Source of the DNA: an uncultured Bacilli bacterium
GTDB taxonomy: Bacteria; Bacillota_I; Bacilli_A; RF39; UBA660
Length of the DNA stretch: 34,983 nt
Direction: 5' to 3'
Assembly: GCA_947629405.1 (NCBI GenBank)
Contig: CANRDL010000011.1
Span: forward strand, 1 to 34,983
Below are positions 7,181 through 13,722 of the stretch, piece after piece. A program made the translations under genes and the position numbers. Each line of letters opens with the position of its first letter. Position 1 is the stretch's first letter. Below the pieces are notes generated by a model that ran no database searches, was not told the origin of the DNA, and saw only the letters and a list, made by a program, of their open reading frames with translations.

Positions 7181-8200
7181 TTTATTTTTAATAAATTCTT
7201 TTGATTTTTCTAATATTTTATCACTGATAGTAAATGATTTTAAATATTGTCGCAAAAAATAAATTTTATCTAAATTATTGTTAAATATCATATCACTCAA
7301 CTCTAAAGCTTGTTGTAAATATATTTCATTATAAAAATTTAGCTTATTATAATTTTTTTCGTTAATACGATGTCTTCTTTGAATAAGATCATCATCAAAT
7401 TCAGAACATTTTGAGTATTTTAATATATTTACTAATAAATTTACATTATTTTGCCATATTACTGGTTCAAAAGTGCTATTTGGGCATCTGAACTCTATTG
7501 TATTTTTAATATTATCGATATTTTGAAAATTAACAGCTTGATATCGTGAATCAATAACATTTTTTAAAATTTCTTTATAATTTTTATCCCCATTTTTATT
7601 ATTTAAATATTCTTTCCATAATACATTAGATATTGGATTAGCATAATTTAACATAGATTCTCTATATGTTAAAAAATCACCATAACAAAATCGATAAATA
7701 ACATTTTCATATGTAGACCAAAGCTTAAAAAAATGCAACCATGATTCATATTTCGTCCCTAAAATTTGTTTCCCAATATGAATATGTCCTCCTGAATTTA
7801 GACCAATTTTAGCATGTTCTTTAGTTATTTCACACACTTTTTTTAAATTTTGCCAAGTTGAAATCCTATCTTTTAAAATTGGTGAATTAATTTCCACGCC
7901 ATTTGATAATGATCCATCATATTTTACTTTCCATTCATTATTAATTTCATTTTTTATTTTTTCTTTAGAAGCATGTTCACATTCTATTTCTAAGCCAAAA
8001 GTTATCGAATTATCAAAGCCTAATTTTTTTCTTAGTATTAGATAAAAGTTATCCAAATAGTATAATAAATCTAATAAATCTGTAGCATTAAATGTTGATA
8101 ATTTATTATCAGAATTTGGTTTTAAATATTTAAAAATTTCTTCATTTAAATTATCAATTCTTAATTCTCTTCTTTTTTTGGCATATTTACCCCTTGACAT
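7178..8200 (-). CDS. Amidoligase-fold enzyme (Amidoligase_2-like)
   Basis: A 340-aa protein resembling the putative COOH-NH2 ligases of the glutamine-synthetase/GCS fold (Amidoligase_2). ATG at 8200 follows GAGGTAATTAAG. The family pattern is seen in order: FGLEIE (68-73), KYDGSL (93-98) and GVEINSP (101-107), GGHIHIG (137-143) and EFRCPNS (236-242). The acidic residues and the two His residues are the expected ATP/metal and substrate ligands. Such enzymes are thought to form amide or peptide bonds, and occur in phages and mobile elements. It begins 5 bases after the stop of a two-TM membrane protein gene, downstream of a tyrosine recombinase, all leftward. It is therefore likely cargo of a small integrated element; its substrate might be that membrane protein or the envelope, which is inference. 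Confidence 0.75.
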   Translation of the reverse strand: MSRGKYAKKRRELRIDNLNEEIFKYLKPNSDNKLSTFNATDLLDLLYYLDNFYLILRKKLGFDNSITFGLEIECEHASKEKIKNEINNEWKVKYDGSLSNGVEINSPILKDRISTWQNLKKVCEITKEHAKIGLNSGGHIHIGKQILGTKYESWLHFFKLWSTYENVIYRFCYGDFLTYRESMLNYANPISNVLWKEYLNNKNGDKNYKEILKNVIDSRYQAVNFQNIDNIKNTIEFRCPNSTFEPVIWQNNVNLLVNILKYSKCSEFDDDLIQRRHRINEKNYNKLNFYNEIYLQQALELSDMIFNNNLDKIYFLRQYLKSFTISDKILEKSKEFIKNK

Positions 8201-8205
8201 CTTAA

Positions 8206-9039
8206 TTACCTCGCCAGCCTATTATAATTATCTTTTTTGATTTTCAATTTTTTTACTAAATCTTCAATTTCACTAATATCATAATTTCTTTCAATTTCTG
8301 AAAGTCTCCAAGAAAAATCATAACCCGCTTCAATTCTAAATGATGAGATTCCAAAGTAAAGCAAAAGTAAAACTACTATAAATCCAATAGATACTGCTAC
8401 ATTAACGCCAGTACTTTCTTGAACAAAAATAAAATCTTTTTTATTTAAATCATAAATTATTGCTTGTAAATAATCTTTTTTATTTAGTTCTTCTTCAGAC
8501 AAATTATTTTTTGTTTCTTTTATTTCATACTTTGATTTGCCAAATAAATCCTCTAAAGTAAAATTTTCATCATTATTTTTAACAATTTCTTTTAATTTTT
8601 TTTCTGATATATCATCTAATTTTATTAAATAAGATTTGACTGTTCTAGTATAAGTATTATCAGCATTTTTTTCCCATTGACCATAATGTTTTAAAAAACT
8701 AGTTGGTAAGTCATTCCAAATACTATCATAATATTGCTCATATCTTGTGTTATTATAACTATCAAAATCTTTCATTTCTACTAAATAGTTTTTGTGATTA
8801 TCTTTAACAAATGGATATCCAAGTCCTATAAGTTTTAATACTCCTAATAATAAACCAGTTGATATTATATATGGATAAATAGCTCGTAAACATGCTAATG
8901 ATATTTTCAATTTCTTTATCCTTTTATTTCTTTTAATCTTATCATTAGATTTACTAATTTTTTGTTCTAAATCAGTTATTTCATTTTGCATATTTATTAA
9001 CAAGTTTTTTTGAAAATTATCTTTTTCCTTTTTATTCAT
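8206..9039 (-). CDS. Two-TM membrane protein next to amidoligase
   Basis: A 277-aa protein with no family I recognise. ATG at 9039 follows a GGGGG RBS. Residues ~1-45 are charged and helical, probably coiled coil. A first membrane helix lies near residues 52-72, then an extracytoplasmic domain of ~135 residues rich in Tyr, Asn and Lys, a second helix near 209-231 (VNVAVSIGFIVVLLLLYFGI), and a charged cytoplasmic tail of ~45 residues. This is the topology of a surface sensor or a substrate-presenting anchor. Its leader RNA carries the palindrome at 9056-9082 just before the RBS, so a hairpin could control translation. It is co-directional and closely linked (5 bp) with the amidoligase gene. 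Confidence 0.8.
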   Translation of the reverse strand: MNKKEKDNFQKNLLINMQNEITDLEQKISKSNDKIKRNKRIKKLKISLACLRAIYPYIISTGLLLGVLKLIGLGYPFVKDNHKNYLVEMKDFDSYNNTRYEQYYDSIWNDLPTSFLKHYGQWEKNADNTYTRTVKSYLIKLDDISEKKLKEIVKNNDENFTLEDLFGKSKYEIKETKNNLSEEELNKKDYLQAIIYDLNKKDFIFVQESTGVNVAVSIGFIVVLLLLYFGISSFRIEAGYDFSWRLSEIERNYDISEIEDLVKKLKIKKDNYNRLAR

Positions 9040-9055
9040 TTTGACCCCCTATTTA

Positions 9056-9082
9056 ATTCTCAAAGTTTTGAACTTTGAGAAT
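9056..9082. repeat. Palindrome A, upstream of the two-TM gene
   Basis: Perfect 12-bp inverted repeat (ATTCTCAAAGTT / AACTTTGAGAAT) with a 3-base loop. Its 21-bp core (9059-9079) is the exact reverse complement of the core of palindrome B at 9200-9220. Neither strand shows a U tract, so it is not a simple terminator. It lies immediately before the GGGGG RBS of the membrane-protein gene, so it could be an operator or a leader hairpin. Confidence 0.75.
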
Positions 9083-9135
9083 AATTTAAAAATTAGAGAG
9101 AATAAATAAAATAATTAAAATATGACACAAAAAAC

Positions 9136-9164
9136 TTGACAAAATATAAAAAATATTTTAAAAT
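9136..9164 (+). promoter_or_regulatory. Promoter of a predicted small RNA
   Basis: TTGACA at 9136-9141, 17-bp spacer, TAAAAT at 9159-9164, reading rightward against the flanking leftward genes. No protein gene on the plus strand follows it; a terminator lies about 50 bp downstream. Confidence 0.6.
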
Positions 9165-9170
9165 AGCTCA

Positions 9171-9228
9171 TAGTTGTTGAAAGCAATGAATTTATTTAAC
9201 TCAAAGTTCAAAACTTTGAGTTTTTTTA
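9171..9228 (+). ncRNA. Predicted ~58-nt small RNA in the integrase element
   Basis: Bounded by a good promoter (9136-9164) and an intrinsic terminator made by palindrome B (stem 9198-9208 / 9212-9222, loop CAA, T7 tail at 9221-9227). The RNA would be antisense to the last ~9 codons of the integrase gene. Its terminator hairpin has the same sequence as the leader hairpin in the mRNA of the two-TM gene (palindrome A on the minus strand). A 16-codon open frame from ATG 9187 exists but runs through the terminator and lacks an RBS. The boundaries are inferred, not observed. Confidence 0.45.
9198..9228 (+). terminator. Palindrome B: terminator of the predicted small RNA
   Basis: AACTCAAAGTT, loop CAA, AACTTTGAGTT, then T7. 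It contains the TGA stop of the integrase on the opposite strand. Its core mirrors palindrome A at 9059-9079. Confidence 0.7.
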
Positions 9229-10094
9229 TTAAATGAACACATTGGATAAAGATTATTCATCATTTTTATTTTAGTTTCAAAACTAGGATGCACATAACGA
9301 TCTAAAGTTATTTTTACATCAGAATGTCCTAAAATTTCGCTTAATGTTTTAGGATCAAATCCTGATTCAATACATCTGGTTGCAAAAGTATGTCTTAAAG
9401 CATGAAAGTTATATTTTTTTAAATTTAAACCATTTATAATCTTTTTAAAATAATTTGCATAGCATCTAGGTTCAATAAAAGATGTGCTACCTGTCAATAA
9501 GAAAAAGTTATCTTCTTTTTTTAAATTTTTTAAAATAGGTAAAATAAAATTAGGAATTGGAATAGCTCTTATAGATGAAATTGATTTTGGTTCATCAAGT
9601 ATAACTATTGTTTTAGTTTTTATTTTTTTATCAAAATTTTTAACTCTAATTAAAGTTTTTTCAATATTTATAAGTTTATTTTTTAAATCAATATTTTTCC
9701 ATTTTAAAGCACAGATTTCGCCAATACGAAGTCCAGTATACAAACTCAACAATAATCCTATTGATTTTTCATCAATGCTTTTACTTAATTCAACTTCTAA
9801 TTTTTTTTGATCATTTTTTGTTAAAATTTGAATTTCTTTTTTCTTAATTTTAGGCATGGTAAAATCAATATCAATATTTGCATATTTTAATACTTGTTTT
9901 AATATAACTAAAATATCTTTTACTGTTTTAGGTTTAAGGCCTTTATTTAATAACTTTTCAGTAAAATTTATTATTATTTCTTTATTAATTTCCTTTTTTT
10001 TATATTTACCAAAATTAGGAATTAAATAGGCATTACATATATATTCGTAAATAGAATAAGTTGACATTTTACAAGATATTTTTACACTTTTCAA
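9201..10094 (-). CDS. Tyrosine recombinase (phage/ICE-type integrase), main part
   Basis: Catalytic part of a site-specific tyrosine recombinase that integrates and excises a mobile element. SAM-like core-binding residues lie in the first ~90 aa of this frame. The catalytic domain shows the active-site Arg in GLRIGEICALKW, HALRHTFATR (His-x-x-Arg), LGHSD, and the nucleophile Tyr in TLDRYVHPS. The open frame starts at TTG 10094 with no ribosome binding site. The true N-terminus is the 46-aa fragment at 10148-10288, which reads into this frame if one A is added to the A9 run at 10158-10166; the intact protein would be ~362 aa, a normal length. It lies upstream of the membrane-protein and amidoligase genes. 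As written the gene is split. Confidence 0.85.
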   Translation of the reverse strand: MKSVKISCKMSTYSIYEYICNAYLIPNFGKYKKKEINKEIIINFTEKLLNKGLKPKTVKDILVILKQVLKYANIDIDFTMPKIKKKEIQILTKNDQKKLEVELSKSIDEKSIGLLLSLYTGLRIGEICALKWKNIDLKNKLINIEKTLIRVKNFDKKIKTKTIVILDEPKSISSIRAIPIPNFILPILKNLKKEDNFFLLTGSTSFIEPRCYANYFKKIINGLNLKKYNFHALRHTFATRCIESGFDPKTLSEILGHSDVKITLDRYVHPSFETKIKMMNNLYPMCSFNKKTQSFEL

Positions 10095-10147
10095 CCAAAT
10101 ATATATATTAAAACTAAATAAAGATTTATTAATAGTAACATAATCTT

Positions 10148-10288
10148 TTAGTATTTCTTTTTTTTTAAAATTTCTTTCATGTCTTTACCATATATATAAC
10201 CATAATGTATGGAACCATCATCTCTAATGCCTTTTTCATATCTAAGAGAATATCTTCCATCTTTTCTTAAATATATTTTTTCTTTCAC
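10148..10288 (-). pseudogene. Integrase N-terminal arm-binding fragment (frameshifted)
   Basis: GTG at 10288 follows AGGAGG with a 6-base gap. It reads 46 residues (VKEKIYLRKDGRYSLRYEKG...), a typical arm-type DNA-binding beta-sheet of Tn916/phage integrases, then stops at TAA 10148-10150. The shift is in an A9 run on the coding strand (10158-10166): a tenth A would join it in frame to the recombinase body, which is open across the junction. It may be a real mutation, a homopolymer sequencing error, or a slippery site. Confidence 0.75.
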
Positions 10289-10395
10289 TATAATCCTCCT
10301 TTCATTTTAAATATTACATAAAAATAATTTTTTTAATAAAAAAATAATAATTTATTTATCGTATTAAATTATTATCTTTAACTAAATTTATATAA

Positions 10396-10434
10396 ATAAA
10401 AAAGTAACAAAAATATTAATTGCTACTTTTTTAA
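10396..10434 (-). terminator. Terminator of the 188-aa gene
   Basis: Read leftward: AAAAAGTAGCAA, 9-nt loop, TTGTTACTTTTTT, a 12-bp stem with one G-U pair and a U tract. The TAG stop is inside the stem. Confidence 0.75.
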
Positions 10435-10989
10435 AACATTTACTTTTTCAAATGGTTCTTCACAAATATAATAAACATGATATCCTTTATCACCACTCAA
10501 TTGATCGGGAACAGCTCCACTGATTCTTATATTTTTACAACCTTGAGATTCTAATATACTTACAGCACTTTCCTGAGCTCTTTTAGCATACAATGAATAA
10601 ATATCCATTACATCACTTTTTAAATGATATTTTCTTTCAAATTTTAATTTTTTTCTATCAACACCAATTGATAATAAAGCATTATCTTGTAAAGATGCTT
10701 TTATTAATTCCTGAGGTTGCATATCATATAATGATTCTATATCTTTTAAAGAATTGAGCATATATTCTTCTTTATCTTTATCATATGAAACACCCCAAAG
10801 GCAAAGTCTAGCGGCATTTTTTATATTACCTGTAACATCATAAATGCTATTATGTAAATTCTTAATAACATTTATTACATAATCTACAACTTTTTCTTCA
10901 TGTAAACTAATTTTATTATTAGCAAGATAATTATAAATAAGGGCAATAAAAATTATACGACTTTTTTCAATTCTATTAACATTTTTCAT
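10423..10989 (-). CDS. Conserved-looking protein of unknown function (188 aa)
   Basis: ATG at 10989 follows GGAGGGG. It is a soluble, mostly helical protein with no signal peptide or membrane segment. Residues ~1-50 are helical; ~60-72 carry NAARLCLWGVSYDKDKEE; the C-terminal ~60 residues look alpha/beta and end in SGDKGYHVYYICEEPFE. I do not recognise the family. It has its own terminator and lies between the integrase fragment and tRNA-Arg. If the mobile element used the tRNA 3' end as its attachment site this gene would be element cargo, but I found no flanking direct repeat, so it may equally be a core gene. No function is proposed. Confidence 0.75.
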   Translation of the reverse strand: MKNVNRIEKSRIIFIALIYNYLANNKISLHEEKVVDYVINVIKNLHNSIYDVTGNIKNAARLCLWGVSYDKDKEEYMLNSLKDIESLYDMQPQELIKASLQDNALLSIGVDRKKLKFERKYHLKSDVMDIYSLYAKRAQESAVSILESQGCKNIRISGAVPDQLSGDKGYHVYYICEEPFEKVNVLKK

Positions 10990-11063
10990 AAATTCCCCTC
11001 CAAACCGAAAGTTACTATAACATATAAATTTAGGAATTACAATAAATAATTTTAGGTATATTA

Positions 11064-11085
11064 AAAACTTGGAAATCCAAGTTTA
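11064..11085 (-). terminator. Terminator after tRNA-Arg
   Basis: AAACTTGG / CCAAGTTT with a 4-nt loop, followed leftward by TTTTTAATA, about ten bases past the tRNA 3' end. Confidence 0.7.
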
Positions 11086-11094
11086 TTTTAAATC

Positions 11095-11171
11095 TGGCGT
11101 CCTTGGGCAGATTCGAACTGCCGACTTTTCGCTTAGGAGGCGAATACTCTATCCTACTGAGTTACAAGGAC
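11095..11171 (-). tRNA. tRNA-Arg (anticodon CCT)
   Basis: A 77-nt cloverleaf with encoded CCA. Acceptor GTCCTTG / CAAGGAC, discriminator G, anticodon stem TTCGC / GCGAA with loop CTCCTAA (anticodon CCT), and TPsiC arm GGCAG-TTCGAAT-CTGCC. It reads the AGG codon. Confidence 0.95.
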
Positions 11172-11179
11172 ATGTAATT

Positions 11180-11208
11180 ATTATACAACAAAAAAAGAGT
11201 TTATTAAA
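11180..11208 (-). promoter_or_regulatory. tRNA-Arg promoter inside the upstream terminator
   Basis: Minus strand: TTTAAT (complement of 11203-11208), 17-bp spacer, TATAAT (complement of 11180-11185). The -35 lies in the terminator hairpin of the HD-domain gene and the spacer contains its U tract. Confidence 0.6.
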
Positions 11209-11212
11209 CTCT
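11190..11212 (-). terminator. Terminator of the HD-domain gene
   Basis: AGAGTTT / AAACTCT with a 3-nt loop, then T7 read leftward. It includes the TAG stop and overlaps the tRNA-Arg promoter. Confidence 0.75.
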
Positions 11213-11711
11213 ATCTTGAAACTATTATTACATTAAATAAAAATAATATAAATATAGATATTGGTAAAACAAATTTAGTACTATAACCTTCTTTAATAGA
11301 AACTATTTTGTCCGCTAAAGTTACTACCCAACTTTCTTTATACTTAGGAGCTTTTAAGTTCCAAGGAAACATATGCGATAAAATAGCATCTTTTTCCATA
11401 TCAGAAAGATTATAATATTTAGAACTATTTTTAACAGCTAAAGAAGGATGAGTTTTATATCTTTTTATAGCATTTAAATCTTCCATTTCTTTATTTGTAA
11501 AAAAATCATGCAAAAGAGCCGCTCTCGTTGCGCCAATATAATCTAACTTTTTAAAGTTTTTACAAAAATTATAAGTTTTTTTAGCAACTTTAACTGAGTG
11601 ATCATATCTAGATATTCCATGATGTACCTCTTTATTTAATTTTTTAAATTCTTTATTATCTAAAATATCATTGACAACACTGTTGAAATCAATTTTTGTA
11701 TTTTTAGACAT
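11211..11711 (-). CDS. HD-domain phosphohydrolase with C-terminal TM helix
   Basis: A 166-aa metal-dependent phosphohydrolase. ATG at 11711 follows GAGGTGAA; the in-frame GTG at 11720 is part of that RBS. HD-type metal ligands appear in the right order: H38 (RYDHS), H68-D69 (LLHDF), H88 (HPS), H113 (LSHMFP) and D134 (LADK). This arrangement suits the YedJ/YqeK-like branch of HD hydrolases acting on small phosphorylated molecules or nucleotides. Residues ~147-164 form one hydrophobic helix, so the enzyme is probably tail-anchored at the cytoplasmic face of the membrane, which is unusual for such a small HD protein. It is monocistronic. The substrate is unknown. Confidence 0.82.
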   Translation of the reverse strand: MSKNTKIDFNSVVNDILDNKEFKKLNKEVHHGISRYDHSVKVAKKTYNFCKNFKKLDYIGATRAALLHDFFTNKEMEDLNAIKRYKTHPSLAVKNSSKYYNLSDMEKDAILSHMFPWNLKAPKYKESWVVTLADKIVSIKEGYSTKFVLPISIFILFLFNVIIVSR

Positions 11712-11798
11712 TTTATTCACCTCGAACTATTACATTATATCATATTAATTTAAAATTATACTATTTTACATAATATTTAATTATTTATTTACAATAAT

Positions 11799-12467
11799 TT
11801 ACACATTGCGTCTTTTAATATTAATTCTTGTTTTTGCTTTCAAATGTGGGAAAGCACTAACAAGTCTTTTTAATAATTTAGATTTCTCAGATAATTTATT
11901 TCGTACATATTTAGAAATTTCCACAGTCCTATCAGAATTTTTATCATCATTTTTAGTTAATTTTCGGAATTTAAATATAGTAACTGAAGAAATATATAAA
12001 TCTGTTAAGAAAATTATTGTTAATAACCCTGTTATTATTGTCAATAGTAAGTTAGGAATCTTATTTATAAAAGTAATAACAATGGGATTAATTAAATAAA
12101 CAAATATTATTCCTGCTACAGCAAATAAGATTAATGTTTCTAAACATACTCTTCCATTAATATTAAATTTTCTTTTGCTGTAGTCCCACCATCTAGCATG
12201 AAATATTTTTTCAAATATATATGATGTAAAATATTCCAAAAAAGCACAGATGAGCATAATTTTTAATGCAACCGAAATAATATCTTCTGTCTTATCAAAA
12301 ATCTGCATTATAACTAAGCAAGCTATTCCGTAAATCGGACAAATTGGTCCAATTAAAAATCCTCTATTTATCCAATTATTGGTCTCTATTTCCGTATAAA
12401 ATACTTCAATTAGCCACCCGATAAAACTATATATAAAAAAGGCAAATATAATTACTTTAATATCCAT
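11799..12467 (-). CDS. Putative ABC-transporter permease (CmpB / PF06541 type)
   Basis: A 222-aa membrane protein with the strongly conserved signature of the 'putative ABC transporter permease' (CmpB) family: FIGWLIEVFY (15-24), NRGFLIGPICPIYG (34-47), EYFTSYIFEKIFHARWWDYS (78-97) and FNINGRVCLE (101-110). About five membrane helices occupy residues ~1-160; the last ~55 residues are basic and cytoplasmic. No ATPase gene accompanies it, and the family's transport role has never been firm. It starts at ATG 12467, 16 bases after the lipid-kinase stop, with a weak AGTGG RBS, so it is translated from the lipid-kinase mRNA. Confidence 0.85.
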   Translation of the reverse strand: MDIKVIIFAFFIYSFIGWLIEVFYTEIETNNWINRGFLIGPICPIYGIACLVIMQIFDKTEDIISVALKIMLICAFLEYFTSYIFEKIFHARWWDYSKRKFNINGRVCLETLILFAVAGIIFVYLINPIVITFINKIPNLLLTIITGLLTIIFLTDLYISSVTIFKFRKLTKNDDKNSDRTVEISKYVRNKLSEKSKLLKRLVSAFPHLKAKTRINIKRRNV

Positions 12468-12483
12468 TTAAAACCACTCTACT

Positions 12484-13404
12484 TTAATCTATAAATAACT
12501 TATCAACTTTTCTAGAAGGTACTAACATATTAATATCCTTGCTTATTGAAAAATTAATATCTGTTTTTGTTTCTTTAAATTCTTCGCCATCTAAACACCA
12601 TGACTCATTTGGTCTTTCATAAAACTTAATTGAAAGTTTATCAGTTCGATAATATTCAATTCCTTTAATCTCTTTAGTCTTATTTGAAGTAACTACTTTA
12701 AATAAGGCATTTATAATATCTGTTTTCTTTTTTAAATTACAAAACGCTACTTCAAATTTATTATCATCAAGTTTTACATCAGGATAAATATTATTTACTC
12801 CTCCTATTCGACTACTATTGGATATAAATATAAATGAATAATCGCCACTTACTGTTTTATTATCAACTGTATAAGTTAACTTATAGGTTTTTAAAGTTTC
12901 TTTAGCTCTTTTAAATCCATGAATAAAATAAGCTATCTTCCCTACTTTTTTCTTTAATTTTCGCGGTGTGCTATAAGCAACATCGACATAATTTCCAAAA
13001 GCAGCAACATAAACAAAACCTCTATTATTTATAAGACAAGTATCAATATTTTTAATTTCACCATTTAATAGCATCTCTAAATCTTTTACATAATTATTTG
13101 TATAACCATACATTTTGCCTACATCATTTGAAGTACCTAAAGGTAAATTAGCAATAAGTAGTTTTTTCTTTCTTTGAAGATTACCATTTAGAACTTCATT
13201 TAATGTTCCATCGCCACCAGCAACTATAACTAAATCACATTCTTTAATATGTTTTGTTATTTTAGTGGCATCGCCTTGTTTTTTAGTATATTTAACTTCT
13301 GTTTCATAATTATTTATAGCTAAAATATTGATAAATCTTTCCATTAATTTTTCTTTATTATTTGTCCCACTTTGAGGATTACAAATAATTATACATTTTT
13401 TCAT
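12484..13404 (-). CDS. Diacylglycerol/lipid kinase (YegS/BmrU family)
   Basis: A 306-aa soluble lipid kinase that phosphorylates diacylglycerol or a related lipid at the inner membrane face, recycling it for phospholipid or lipoteichoic-acid metabolism. ATG at 13404 follows GGAGGGAC. The nucleotide-binding GGDGT is at 63-67 in the typical context VIVAGGDGTLNEVLNG. The N-terminal NPQSGTNN (9-16) and the C-terminal WCLDGEEF complete the DAGK catalytic pattern. Length is typical (~300 aa). Transcribed from a good promoter at 13436-13464, with the CmpB-like gene next. Whether it is DgkB or a BmrU-type paralogue cannot be told by eye. Confidence 0.9.
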   Translation of the reverse strand: MKKCIIICNPQSGTNNKEKLMERFINILAINNYETEVKYTKKQGDATKITKHIKECDLVIVAGGDGTLNEVLNGNLQRKKKLLIANLPLGTSNDVGKMYGYTNNYVKDLEMLLNGEIKNIDTCLINNRGFVYVAAFGNYVDVAYSTPRKLKKKVGKIAYFIHGFKRAKETLKTYKLTYTVDNKTVSGDYSFIFISNSSRIGGVNNIYPDVKLDDNKFEVAFCNLKKKTDIINALFKVVTSNKTKEIKGIEYYRTDKLSIKFYERPNESWCLDGEEFKETKTDINFSISKDINMLVPSRKVDKLFID

Positions 13405-13435
13405 TTATGTCCCTCCAAATAAAGACGACGTATTG

Positions 13436-13464
13436 ATTATAATATATTTTACAAAAAAATTCAA
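13436..13464 (-). promoter_or_regulatory. Promoter of the lipid kinase operon
   Basis: Minus strand: TTGAAT (complement of 13459-13464), 17-bp spacer, TATAAT (complement of 13436-13441). Predicted start near 13429, 25 bases before the ATG. Confidence 0.75.
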
Positions 13465-13476
13465 TTTTTATTATCT

Positions 13477-13722
13477 TTATGCTTTATTATTCAAATAATA
13501 ATTTCGTTCATTTAAGTCCATTGCTAGTTGATCTAACTCTTCAATTTCTTCATTTTCTAAATCTAGATTATTATTTATAAATAAATCAATTAACATAATT
13601 ACTTCTCTTAAATTTTTACAACTTTGAAAATCAATATTATATTTTTTTAAAATTTCTATTTGATAGTCAGAAAGTAATAATTTACCACTTTTTTTTAGTA
13701 AATATTTATTTATGTTCGTCAT
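13477..13722 (-). CDS. Small unknown protein overlapping galE
   Basis: An 81-aa acidic, helical protein without a membrane segment. ATG at 13722 lies inside the 3' end of galE (17-bp overlap); a more distant in-frame start at 13737 lacks an RBS. A moderate GAG-type RBS sits inside galE. Residues ~20-70 alternate leucines and acidic residues (LENEEIEELDQLAMDLNER). No family recognised. It probably depends on galE for transcription and translational coupling and ends the four-gene operon. Confidence 0.65.
   Translation of the reverse strand: MTNINKYLLKKSGKLLLSDYQIEILKKYNIDFQSCKNLREVIMLIDLFINNNLDLENEEIEELDQLAMDLNERNYYLNNKA

Noticed and set aside
9187-9237. 16-codon open frame inside the predicted small RNA
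   Set aside because: No RBS, and it runs through the terminator hairpin and T tract.
9484-12099. Rightward open frames opposite the integrase and the CmpB-like gene
   Set aside because: They are antisense to clearly recognised genes and show no RBS or domain.
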